DNA from: Amycolatopsis alkalitolerans
GTDB taxonomy: Bacteria > Actinomycetota > Actinomycetes > Mycobacteriales > Pseudonocardiaceae
NCBI RefSeq assembly: GCF_006152065.1
Contig: NZ_VDFW01000005.1
Coordinates: forward strand, 186,001 to 250,000
DNA length: 64,000 nt
Direction of reading: 5' to 3'
The first letter of the stretch is position 1. Each line of letters begins with the position of its first letter. Made by a program: the position numbers and the translations under genes. The notes beneath the pieces were generated by a model. It was given only the letters and a program-made list of their open reading frames with translations, was not told the origin of the DNA and ran no database searches. Below are positions 9,271 through 16,895 of this stretch, piece by piece.

Positions 9271-9864
9271 GTGACCGCACTGGACGATGCCGAAGCTGCG
9301 GTGCGGGCGTTCCCCCGCGTGGCCATTCCGCTCGATGGGCGCCGCGCCGCGGCCGTCGCGATCACGATCGGCGAAGGCGCGTGGGGTCCGGGCGTCTGGC
9401 TGACCCGCCGCAGCTCGCGCCTGCGCGCCCATCCCGGGCAGTTCGCCTTGCCCGGCGGCCGGTTCGACGACGGGGAGGACGCGGTCGGCGCCGCGCTGCG
9501 GGAGCTGCACGAGGAGGTGGGCATCCTCGCCGGGCGGGATCAGTGCGCGGGCCTCCTCGACGACTACGCGACCCGGTCCGGCTATGTGATCACGCCGGTC
9601 GTGGTGCGGACCGGGAGCGCCGAGCCCGTGCCCAACCCGGCCGAGGTGGCGCGGCTGCACTGGATCCCGTTCGCCGAACTCGACGCCGAGCCCCGGTTCG
9701 TGCACATCCCCGAATCGGACCGGCCGGTGATCCAGCTGCCGCTGGCCGGTCATCTCGTGCACGCGCCCACCGCGGCCGTGCTGTACCAGTTCCGCGAGAT
9801 CGCCCTGCGCGGGCGGCACACCCGGGTGGATCATCTGGAACAGCCCGTTTTCGCCTGGCGCTAG
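9271..9864 (+). CDS. NUDIX hydrolase, CoA-pyrophosphatase-like
   Basis: A 197-residue protein starts at GTG 9271. It contains a Nudix box reading GGRFDDGEDAVGAALREL then HEEVG, which matches Gx5Ex7REUxEExGU. A preceding RRSSRLRAHPGQFALPGG segment resembles the UPF0035 element of CoA pyrophosphatases (NudL group). It probably hydrolyses a CoA or nucleoside diphosphate derivative in the cytosol. It stands alone between the membrane phosphatase-superfamily gene and a decayed FNT gene. Confidence 0.82.
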   Translation: MTALDDAEAAVRAFPRVAIPLDGRRAAAVAITIGEGAWGPGVWLTRRSSRLRAHPGQFALPGGRFDDGEDAVGAALRELHEEVGILAGRDQCAGLLDDYATRSGYVITPVVVRTGSAEPVPNPAEVARLHWIPFAELDAEPRFVHIPESDRPVIQLPLAGHLVHAPTAAVLYQFREIALRGRHTRVDHLEQPVFAWR

Positions 9865-9961
9865 ACGAATGTTCGAAATAGTCCTCTGTGGACTTCGTGC
9901 ACGAGTTCACCATGGCATGATCACTTTGTGCGCGATCGGATACCGGCTGCTCACGCGGTGA

Positions 9962-10678
9962 CAACCTCGCGGACGGAAATCCTCGTTCGAATGGCCTGAA
10001 CCACCCCGGATCGAAAGGATTTACCTCGAGGCGAGCGGGCCGCTCAACGCCGCGAACTCGCCGTGGACGAAACTCGTCCAGGGACTCGTGTTCGGCGTCG
10101 CACTGACCGTGGTCGTGTTCGCCGGTGCCGAACTGTCGACCGGCAACATGATGACGATGCTCCAGGGCGTGCTCGTGCACCGCCGTGGTGCCGGGATCGC
10201 GGCCGGGGTCATCCTCGGTTCGTTCGTGGGCAACCTCGTGGGCTCCGTCATGTTCGCGTGGCTCATCCATTCCGGCGGTGTGCTGACGGCCGGCGGGACC
10301 CCCGGCCACGCCGCACCCGCGACCACGCTGCTGGCCGGCGTGATCAAGGCCAAGACCGCGGAGTCCGCCGGGGCCCTGTTCTTCCGCGCGGCGCGCACCA
10401 AGTCCGACGGCGCGAAGCTCGCGCTCATCTTCTGGTGCCTGCTCGCGTTCGTCTCGTCCGGGTTCGAGCACGTCGTGGCCAACGTGACCACGTTCTCCCT
10501 CGGCCTGCTGGAGGGTGTCCCCGCGGCCACGCTCGGCGCCTTCGGCAAGAACCTGCTGTTCGTCGGCCTCGGCAACCTCGTCGGCGGCGGCCTGCTCGTG
10601 GGTGCGGCCTACAGTCTCGTCGGCCGTCGCGCGCGGATGAAGGCGCCCGCCGTGGAGCCCGCCCCCGCCGGGGTCTGA
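9962..10678 (+). pseudogene. Degenerate formate/nitrite transporter (FNT) channel
   Basis: The frame open from 9962 encodes an FNT channel from its second membrane helix onward: FAGAELSTGNMMTMLQGVL, GNLVGSVMFAWLI, AFVSSGFEHVVANVTTFSLG (with the conserved SGFEH His) and GNLVGGGLLVGAAY. The first helix and about 60 N-terminal residues are missing and a TGA stands at 9959. The first usable start is GTG 10088, inside helix 2. Between FFRA and ARTKSDGAK (near 10390) a hydrophobic helix of roughly 14 residues, normally reading like LCNxLVCLAxWM, is also absent. A functional pentameric channel seems unlikely. Confidence 0.7.
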
Positions 10679-10719
10679 CGGGCACGGAATTGTCGTAGGG
10701 CGGAGCTAGGCTCCCAGCC

Positions 10720-11181
10720 ATGCTCGATCATCTCGGAGTCCAGGTGGCGGACGTGGACGCGTCGCTCGCCTTCTACCTGCACGTGTTCGGTCCCATCGGG
10801 GTGCGTGAAGCGATGCGCCATCCGGTCGGCGGCAGTTTCGTGGTCGGCCTCGCGGCCGGTGAAAGCGGTCCGGAGTTCTGGCTTTCGCCGGCGCGGGGCG
10901 CCGAAACCCGCGAGTTGCACATGGCCTTCCGGGCGCCGGATCGCGCCGCTGTCGACGCGGTGCACGAGGCCGCCGTGTCCGCGGGGGTCGAGGTTCTGCA
11001 CGCGCCCCGCGAGTGGCCCGAGTACCACCCGGGCTACTACGGCGTGTTCCTCCGCGATCCCGACGGCCACAATGTCGAGGCGGTGCACCACGGAGGCCGA
11101 CACGCGGCTCAGCCGAGCGCGGCGGTCGCCGCCCGCAGTTCCCCGACCGTCTCGCGGGCCAGTTCGGTGAACTCGCGCTGA
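10720..11181 (+). CDS. VOC (glyoxalase/bleomycin-resistance) superfamily protein
   Basis: It starts at ATG 10720. LDHLGVQVADVDASLAFY begins the protein and YYGVFLRDPDGHNVEAVHH closes the fold, both typical of vicinal-oxygen-chelate proteins with His and Glu metal ligands. The normal fold ends near 11100; the ORF continues 26 residues more and overlaps the 3' end of the convergent TetR gene by 73 bp. That extra tail is low-complexity and may be non-functional. The substrate is unknown. Confidence 0.78.
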   Translation: MLDHLGVQVADVDASLAFYLHVFGPIGVREAMRHPVGGSFVVGLAAGESGPEFWLSPARGAETRELHMAFRAPDRAAVDAVHEAAVSAGVEVLHAPREWPEYHPGYYGVFLRDPDGHNVEAVHHGGRHAAQPSAAVAARSSPTVSRASSVNSR

Positions 11182-11687
11182 TTGCCGGGGGAGACCCAGC
11201 GGGCGAACGTCGTCCGGAAGGCCAGGTTCCCGAACTCCGCGGCGAGGCCGGCGACAGGCTCTGTCACGCCGCGTTCGCGAAGCGCGCCGGCGATGGTCGC
11301 GGTGAGGGTGGCGCTCTTGAGCGTCTCCCGTTCGCGCAGGTCGTCGTTGCTCGCGATGACGGCCTGGCGCTGGAGCACGAGTTCGCGCCGGTCCAGCCGG
11401 AAAACCGCGCCGGCGGCTTCCACGCCCGCGGCGATCGCCGCGATCGGTGTCGCGGAGTCCGGCGCGGCGGCGATCGCGTCGGTGAAGGTCCGGAGCAGGT
11501 CCTCCTGGCCGCCGAACAGGACCTCCCGCTTGTCGGTGACGTGCCGGAAGAAGGTCCGCTTCGTCAGCCCGGCTCGCGCCGCGATCTCGGCGACCGTGAC
11601 GTTCTCGTAGCCCCTGTCGACGAAAAGCTCCAGCGCGGCACGTAACAGCCGGTCACGCGCGTTCGGCTCCCATCGGCCCATAGGCAC
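11109..11687 (-). CDS. TetR family transcriptional regulator
   Basis: A 192-residue protein. The N-terminal helix-turn-helix reads LFVDRGYENVTVAEIAARAG then LTKRTFFRHVTDKREVLF, a typical TetR DNA-binding domain, followed by an all-helical ligand domain. The start may be GTG 11687 or ATG 11681; neither has a strong ribosome site. The target is not evident; the nearest candidates are the adjacent VOC and DUF427 genes. Confidence 0.88.
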   Translation of the reverse strand: MPMGRWEPNARDRLLRAALELFVDRGYENVTVAEIAARAGLTKRTFFRHVTDKREVLFGGQEDLLRTFTDAIAAAPDSATPIAAIAAGVEAAGAVFRLDRRELVLQRQAVIASNDDLRERETLKSATLTATIAGALRERGVTEPVAGLAAEFGNLAFRTTFARWVSPGNQREFTELARETVGELRAATAALG

Positions 11688-11726
11688 AGCTTAAGGGATG
11701 ACACTCGGTGCCATCGCCGCCGCTTC

Positions 11727-12098
11727 TCACTCGGTGACTGTGATCTCCACTTTGTCGGGGTAGAAGGCGACGTGCGAGGCGATGTCGCTGACCGCGTCGT
11801 ACGGCGTCTCGTACGTCCATACTGCGTTGGGCGCTTCCTGTCCCGGCACCGAAAGGCTGTAGTAGCTCGCTTCACCCTTGTACGGGCAGTACGTCTTGGC
11901 GTCGCTCGGCTCGAGCACGGCCGGATCGACGTCGGAGAGCGGGATGTACTGCACCGGCGGGTAGGTGGACTCACGCAGCGTCAGCGCGGCAGTGCTTTCG
12001 GCGATGATCCTGCCGCCCGCCTTGACCACGACCCGCCCCACGGTGGGTTCGACGGTGATCGGGTGGGTCGCGTCCGGGATCCTGATCTCGCGCGTCAT
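11727..12098 (-). CDS. DUF427 domain protein
   Basis: The start is ATG 12098; a longer open frame upstream only antisenses the helicase gene. The 123-residue product begins TREIRIPDATHPITVEPT and has GRVVVKAGGRIIAES, YPPVQYIPLSDV and CPYKGEASYYSL, the defining pattern of the DUF427 beta-barrel family common in actinobacteria. The biochemical role is unknown. It is divergent from the RecB-like/helicase gene with only 63 bp between starts, so the two share a promoter region. Confidence 0.85.
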   Translation of the reverse strand: MTREIRIPDATHPITVEPTVGRVVVKAGGRIIAESTAALTLRESTYPPVQYIPLSDVDPAVLEPSDAKTYCPYKGEASYYSLSVPGQEAPNAVWTYETPYDAVSDIASHVAFYPDKVEITVTE

Positions 12099-12161
12099 CG
12101 AATGGTCCTCCTCGGCGTGGCTGTCACTTCCGATTGTGCCCGCGTGCCAGACTGCCCGGCG

Positions 12162-15100
12162 ATGTATACGCCTTCGGACCTCGCCGATCTGCTCGAATGT
12201 GAGCACCGCAGCATCCTCAAACAGGCGTTCACCGCCGGGCTTTCCGGTGCGCCCCGGCCCGGTGGCGGCGGCGACGGTCTCGCCGTCAAGCACGGGCAGG
12301 CCCACGAACTGGCCACGCTCGCGCGGTTCCGCGCCGAGCGCCCCGGTCTGGTGGAGATCGACTTCCACGACCGCGCCGAAGCGGCTGCCGCGACGGCGGA
12401 AGCTCTCCGCGCCGGCGCTCCCGTGATCTATCAAGCCGTGTTCGACGACGGCGCGTTCACCGGGCGTGCGGACTTCCTGGTGCGCGACGCCGAGGGCCGC
12501 TACGAGGTGTACGACACGAAACTCGCCCGCCACGCCCGCCCGTCGGCGGTGCTGCAGATCGCCGCGTACGCAGACGCGCTGCACCGCGGCGGCTGGCCCG
12601 CCGGGCCCGAGATGCATCTGCTACTCGGCGACGGTAGCACGGCGAGCCTGCGCGCCGACGACTTCTTCCCGCTGCTGCACCGGTTGCGCGCCAAGCTGAC
12701 CGCACGCACGCCTGGGCTGCCGGACCGGCTGTGGGGTGACGAGCGGCCCGCCTGCGCGGGGTGCGCGTTCGCCGAACACTGCGCGACCGGCCGCGAGGCC
12801 GACCGTGATCTCTCGCTCGTCGCCGGGATGCGCGGGGACCAGCGCCGCAAGCTCGTCGAAGCCGGACTGCCGACCATCGACAGCCTCGCCACGGCCGCCG
12901 CCGAGGACCGCCCGCGCGACATGTCCGAGCGCACGTTCACCGCACTCCGCGCACAGGCCGCGATCCAGGTCCGCCAGGACGAGAGCGGCGAGATCACCTA
13001 CGAGATCATCGAACCCTGCGCCCTCGCGGCCCTGCCGCCCGCACGTCCCGGCGACATCTTCTTCGATATGGAAGGCGACCCGTACGCGCTGGGAGGGCAG
13101 GGCCTGGAGTACCTCTTCGGCGCGGTGACCGCCGAAGAGGGCGAGCGGTTCACGCCGTTCTGGGCGCATTCCCGGATCGGGGAGAAGCGGGCCTTCGAGC
13201 AGTTCGTCGATTTCGCCACCGCCCGCCTCACCGAGGATCCCGAGGCGCACATCTACCACTACGCGCCCTACGAGGTGACCGCGCTCAAACGGCTCGCCGC
13301 CCAGCACGGCACGCGCGAGGAGGAGGTCGACGACCTGCTGCGCCGCGGCGCGCTCGTCGACCTGTATGCCGTGGTGCGTAAGGCTTTGCGGGTATCGCAG
13401 CGGTCGTACTCGATCAAGTACCTGGAGCCGCTGTACATGCCGGCCGCACGCGAGGGGGACGTGAAGACCGCGGCGTCGAGCATCGAGGCGTACGAGGAGT
13501 ACCTGACGCTCACGCAACTCGGCGAGGCGGACGAGGCCGACGATGTCCTGCGCGGGATCAGCGACTACAACGAGTACGACTGCGTCTCGACCCTGCGCCT
13601 GTTCGAGTTCCTGCACCGGATCCGCGAACAGGCCGGGATAGCGCCGGTCCCGCCCGCTGAGGAGTCCGAAGTGGACGCCTTGCTGCGGGACACGAAGGAG
13701 GAGCTCGACACCGAACGCCGGGCCGAGCGCGCCGCGCGGCTCGCGAAACTCGTGGACGCGCTGCGGGGTTCGGACGAGGAAGCCGCGGAGCTGCTCGCGG
13801 CGTGCGTCGGCTATCACCGGCGCGAGACGAACCCGGCGTGGTGGGAGTTCTTCCGCCAGCTCGCCGCGCCGCTGGGCGATCTCGAAGTGGACACGACGTG
13901 TGCGGTGCCGGTCTCGGTGGACGCGGGGGAGTGGGTGCCGCCGTCCGGGCGGGCCCGGCTGGCGAAACGGACGCTCGTGGTCACCTGTGATCCCGAGCGG
14001 CCGCATCCGTTCACCGCCGGCGAGCAGGTACGCGTGCGGTACGGGGCCCTGGCCCATGACGCGCGGGTCATCAGCGCGTCGGCCGCCGAGCTGACGCTCG
14101 AGGAGAGCTGTTCCGTCGGGGAGACGTCGGCCGAGCCGCCGGCCGCGGTGCTGCCCGGGCGCCCGGTCCAGCCCGCGCCGAAGGACGAAGCGGTTGCCGA
14201 ACTCGCGCAGCTCGTCGTCGACAGCCTGCCCGAGTTGCCCGCGCATCCCGGTGTCGATCTGCTGCGCCGCACCCCGCCCCGGCTCCGCGGTGGCCGCGCG
14301 CTGCCCGAGCCCGGCGAGGATCTGGTGCGCACGGTGATCGAAACCGTCGACCTGCTCGACGGTTCGGCGCTGGCCGTGCAGGGACCGCCCGGCGCGGGCA
14401 AGACCTACCTGGCCGGACAGCTCATCGCGCATCTGGTCCGCGCGGGCAAGACCGTCGCGGTGACCTCGACGAGCCACAAAGCCGTGGAGAACGTGCTCAC
14501 GGCGGCGAAGACCACGGCGCCCGAACTGCCGTGCGCCAAGCGTCCCCGCAACGGCACGGTTTCCGAGCAACCATGGGACCAGCCGAAGAGCACGGACGCG
14601 CTGGCCAGGTGGCGCACCGAGCACGACGGCGGCCATCTCGTCGGCGGCACCGCGTGGAACTTCGCGAACGCAGCGATCCGGGCGGAGCCGTTCGACGTCC
14701 TCATCGTCGACGAGGCGGGTCAGTTCGCGCTGGCCGACGCGCTCGCGGTGTCGATGGCGGCGAAGAACCTCGTGCTGCTGGGGGATCCTCAGCAGCTGCC
14801 CCAGGTCGTGCAGGGCACGCATCCGGCCGGGGCGGAGGCGTCCGCGCTCGGCCACCTGCTCGGCGGCGCCGACGTCATCCCGCCCGGGCTGGGCTTCTTC
14901 CTCGACCAGACCCGGCGGATGCACCCCGGCGTGTGCGCGCCGGTCTCGCGGTTGTCGTATGCGGGGCTGCTGCACGCGCACCCGTCCGCGGCGGAGCGCG
15001 GGATCGACGGTGTGCGGCCCGGCCTGCACCTGGTGGAGGTGGAGCACCGGGGGAACACGACGCGCTCGCCGGAAGAGGCCGCGGCGGTGGTCGAGCTGGT

Positions 15101-15521
15101 GTCCACTCTGCACGGTCGTGAGTGGACGGACTTGAGCGGGCGCCGCCCCTTGTCGGGCAAGGACATCCTCGTCGTGGCCCCGTACAACTTGCAGGCGCGG
15201 GTAGTGAGCCAGGCGCTGGAACGCGCCGGGTTCGATGGCGTGCGGGTGGGCACCGTGGACCGGTTCCAGGGGCAGGAGGCGCCGGTGGTGATCGCGACGA
15301 TGACCTCGTCCTCGGCCGTCGAACTGCCGCGCGGGCTGGATTTCCTCCTCTCGCGCAACCGGCTCAACGTGGCGCTTTCGCGGGCGCAGGTGCTCGCGGT
15401 GCTGGTGTGCTCACCCCGGCTGGTCGAAGCCGACATCCGGGGCGTCGGCCAGATGCGGCTGGTGTCGGGCATGGTAGGGCTGATGAACTCCGCCACGCCG
15501 TGGAAGGACTTGCGACCCTAG
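12162..15521 (+). CDS. TM0106-type RecB nuclease / RNase H-like / SF1 helicase fusion
   Basis: A 1119-residue multidomain protein starts at ATG 12162. Residues 1-210 form a RecB/Cas4-like nuclease: FTGRADFLV, YEVYDTKLA (Asp...Asp-x-Lys) and QIAAYADAL, plus C13 and a C-x2-C-x5-C group near 198-207 that probably hold a 4Fe-4S cluster. Residues about 295-620 look like an RNase H-fold 3'-5' exonuclease (DIFFDMEGDPYA, HIYHYAPYE, YNEYDCVST). The C-terminal part is a Dna2/Upf1-like helicase: GPPGAGKTY near 741, DVLIVDEAGQFAL, and RLNVALSRA at the end. It should unwind and trim DNA or RNA ends. It is a stand-alone gene. Confidence 0.87.
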   Translation: MYTPSDLADLLECEHRSILKQAFTAGLSGAPRPGGGGDGLAVKHGQAHELATLARFRAERPGLVEIDFHDRAEAAAATAEALRAGAPVIYQAVFDDGAFTGRADFLVRDAEGRYEVYDTKLARHARPSAVLQIAAYADALHRGGWPAGPEMHLLLGDGSTASLRADDFFPLLHRLRAKLTARTPGLPDRLWGDERPACAGCAFAEHCATGREADRDLSLVAGMRGDQRRKLVEAGLPTIDSLATAAAEDRPRDMSERTFTALRAQAAIQVRQDESGEITYEIIEPCALAALPPARPGDIFFDMEGDPYALGGQGLEYLFGAVTAEEGERFTPFWAHSRIGEKRAFEQFVDFATARLTEDPEAHIYHYAPYEVTALKRLAAQHGTREEEVDDLLRRGALVDLYAVVRKALRVSQRSYSIKYLEPLYMPAAREGDVKTAASSIEAYEEYLTLTQLGEADEADDVLRGISDYNEYDCVSTLRLFEFLHRIREQAGIAPVPPAEESEVDALLRDTKEELDTERRAERAARLAKLVDALRGSDEEAAELLAACVGYHRRETNPAWWEFFRQLAAPLGDLEVDTTCAVPVSVDAGEWVPPSGRARLAKRTLVVTCDPERPHPFTAGEQVRVRYGALAHDARVISASAAELTLEESCSVGETSAEPPAAVLPGRPVQPAPKDEAVAELAQLVVDSLPELPAHPGVDLLRRTPPRLRGGRALPEPGEDLVRTVIETVDLLDGSALAVQGPPGAGKTYLAGQLIAHLVRAGKTVAVTSTSHKAVENVLTAAKTTAPELPCAKRPRNGTVSEQPWDQPKSTDALARWRTEHDGGHLVGGTAWNFANAAIRAEPFDVLIVDEAGQFALADALAVSMAAKNLVLLGDPQQLPQVVQGTHPAGAEASALGHLLGGADVIPPGLGFFLDQTRRMHPGVCAPVSRLSYAGLLHAHPSAAERGIDGVRPGLHLVEVEHRGNTTRSPEEAAAVVELVSTLHGREWTDLSGRRPLSGKDILVVAPYNLQARVVSQALERAGFDGVRVGTVDRFQGQEAPVVIATMTSSSAVELPRGLDFLLSRNRLNVALSRAQVLAVLVCSPRLVEADIRGVGQMRLVSGMVGLMNSATPWKDLRP

Positions 15522-15554
15522 CCCGGGCGGCCCCGGTGCCGCTGGGCTGGCGCC

Positions 15555-16034
15555 ATGACGCAGAAGACGACGGGCCGCTTCAACCGCTGGCTGTACTCCG
15601 GCGGGCGGCCCAACCAGGTCGCCCGGCTCATGAACCGGTCGTCCGCGTGGCTGTTCGCCAAGGGCCTGGTCCTGGCGGACCGGACGGCGACGCTCGAGGT
15701 CGCCGGGCGCAAGAGCGGGCGCGTGATCTCCTTTCCCATGGTCGTCACGGGGTACGAAGGGAAGCGATATCTCGTGGCGATGCTCGGCGAGCGGACGAAC
15801 TGGGTGCGGAACGTGCGCGCCGGCCACGGCCGGGCCGTGCTGCGGCACGGTGTGGTCGAACCGGTGCGGCTGGTCGAGGTCGAACCGGACGAGCGGGCGC
15901 CGATCCTGCGCCGCTATCTCGACCTCGCCCCGGCCGCGCGGCCGCATTTCCCGGTCGCGCAGGGCGCACCGGTGGCCGAGTTCGCCCGGATCGCGGCGGA
16001 CTACCCCGTGTTCGAGGTGACTAGTGCGGCGTGA
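15555..16034 (+). CDS. Nitroreductase-family deazaflavin (F420)-dependent oxidoreductase
   Basis: A 159-residue protein starts at ATG 15555. LEVAGRKSGRVISFPMVV and YLVAMLGERTNWVRNVRA match the Ddn-like split beta-barrel family that uses coenzyme F420 to reduce small molecules. The size is right for a complete member. It follows the nuclease/helicase by 33 nt but is probably unrelated to it. A second, fused member of this family lies at 43648-44412. Confidence 0.85.
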   Translation: MTQKTTGRFNRWLYSGGRPNQVARLMNRSSAWLFAKGLVLADRTATLEVAGRKSGRVISFPMVVTGYEGKRYLVAMLGERTNWVRNVRAGHGRAVLRHGVVEPVRLVEVEPDERAPILRRYLDLAPAARPHFPVAQGAPVAEFARIAADYPVFEVTSAA

Positions 16035-16040
16035 TCCTGC

Positions 16041-16204
16041 CGTGTTTGCCCGTGCAGTCGGTGTGTTTGCCAGTTGCGGTGGTGAGTTGGCTGGTCCGGT
16101 GGCCGAGTTTGCCCTCGGCGGCAGCGGTGGGCCAACTCGGTGACGCCCCGAGCCAATCCGGCGACGCGGTGGGCCAACTCGATGCCTTGGCAAGCAAACA
16201 CACC
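16041..16204. repeat. Intergenic inverted and direct repeats between convergent genes
   Basis: Between two convergent genes, GGTGTGTTTGC at 16060-16070 is matched by its exact inverse GCAAACACACC at 16194-16204; a shorter CGTGTTTGCC copy is at 16041. Inside the loop GCGGTGGGCCAACTCG occurs twice, at 16124-16139 and 16166-16181, 42 bp apart. The block could act as a bidirectional terminator or be a mobile intergenic repeat. No coding potential is convincing here. Confidence 0.6.
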
Positions 16205-16222
16205 ACGCGTAAAGACAAGACA

Positions 16223-16822
16223 CTAACTATCAGTCGCGCTGAGGCCGCGCAGCAGCGGCAGGTACACCTCGTCGACCATTTCCGTGATGGCCTCTTCGCG
16301 GATCGGGCCGCCGCAGGTCATACCCTCGTTGCGGACCAGGTCGAGCGGCAGCCGGGCGGCCCGAGGCGGCAGCTCGACCGGTGGCATCTCGCCGCGCTCG
16401 GCCGCGCGCGCGAGGATCCGCCGCATGCCCTCGGCCAGCGGCGCGGCCTTCAACCGCTCCTGCAGCAGCGCGGTCACCTCGGGATCGCGGAACGCCTCGG
16501 CCATCACGCCCGCGATCATTTCGCCCATCATGTCGTTCGCCCGCCGCGAAATCCGGGTGAACAGCTCGATGAGGTCCGACCGCAGCGCGCCGGTGTTCAC
16601 GGGCTCCGGCCTGTTCGGCATCCGCCTTCCCCACGCGGCGAGCACCAGTTCCGCGCGATTGGCCCAGCGACGGTAGATAACTGGCTTGCTCGTCCCGGCC
16701 CGGCTTGCGACCCTTTCGATGGTCAACCCGCGGTAGCCGGCTTCCTGCAGCTCCGCCCAGGCGGCATCGAGGATCGCCGCCTCGAGCTGCTCGCCACGGC
16801 GGCGCGACCTGGTCTCGGACAC
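16223..16822 (-). CDS. TetR family regulator of the adjacent ABC exporter
   Basis: A 199-residue protein starts at GTG 16822. ELQEAGYRGLTIERVASRAG then TSKPVIYRRWANRAELVLAA is a clear TetR helix-turn-helix, followed by a helical ligand domain with the TetR_C pattern (MMGEMIAGVMAEAFRDPEV). It is divergent from the two-gene ABC exporter, and two near-identical quasi-palindromes lie in the 73 bp between the starts. This is the usual layout of a repressor of a multidrug exporter. The inducer is unknown. Confidence 0.9.
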   Translation of the reverse strand: MSETRSRRRGEQLEAAILDAAWAELQEAGYRGLTIERVASRAGTSKPVIYRRWANRAELVLAAWGRRMPNRPEPVNTGALRSDLIELFTRISRRANDMMGEMIAGVMAEAFRDPEVTALLQERLKAAPLAEGMRRILARAAERGEMPPVELPPRAARLPLDLVRNEGMTCGGPIREEAITEMVDEVYLPLLRGLSATDS

Positions 16823-16832
16823 CCGGCTCCTT

Positions 16833-16894
16833 AGATACGTTGCGTTTCTTATCTGAAGGGGCTACGGTGTCCATGTTAGATACGGTTGGTTTCT
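16833..16894. promoter_or_regulatory. Paired TetR operator-like sites before the ABC exporter
   Basis: AGATACGTTGCGTTTCT (16833-16849) is a quasi-palindrome with 7-bp arms around TTG (6 of 7 pairs match). A related copy, AGATACGGTTGGTTTCT (16878-16894), lies 45 bp further on; both are preceded by TT. The second ends 2 nt before the TTG start of the exporter gene, so a bound repressor would block transcription or initiation directly. Confidence 0.65.
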
Positions 16895-16895
16895 C

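Noticed and set aside
7208-9280. Long minus-strand open frame of about 690 codons
   Set aside because: It is antisense to the membrane phosphatase-superfamily and SorC genes, rich in Arg/His/Gln/Gly, and shows no domain. It is a high-GC shadow frame.
12621-15113. Minus-strand open frame of about 830 codons opposite the nuclease/helicase
   Set aside because: Its composition is that of an antisense shadow; the plus strand carries clear catalytic motifs over the same region.
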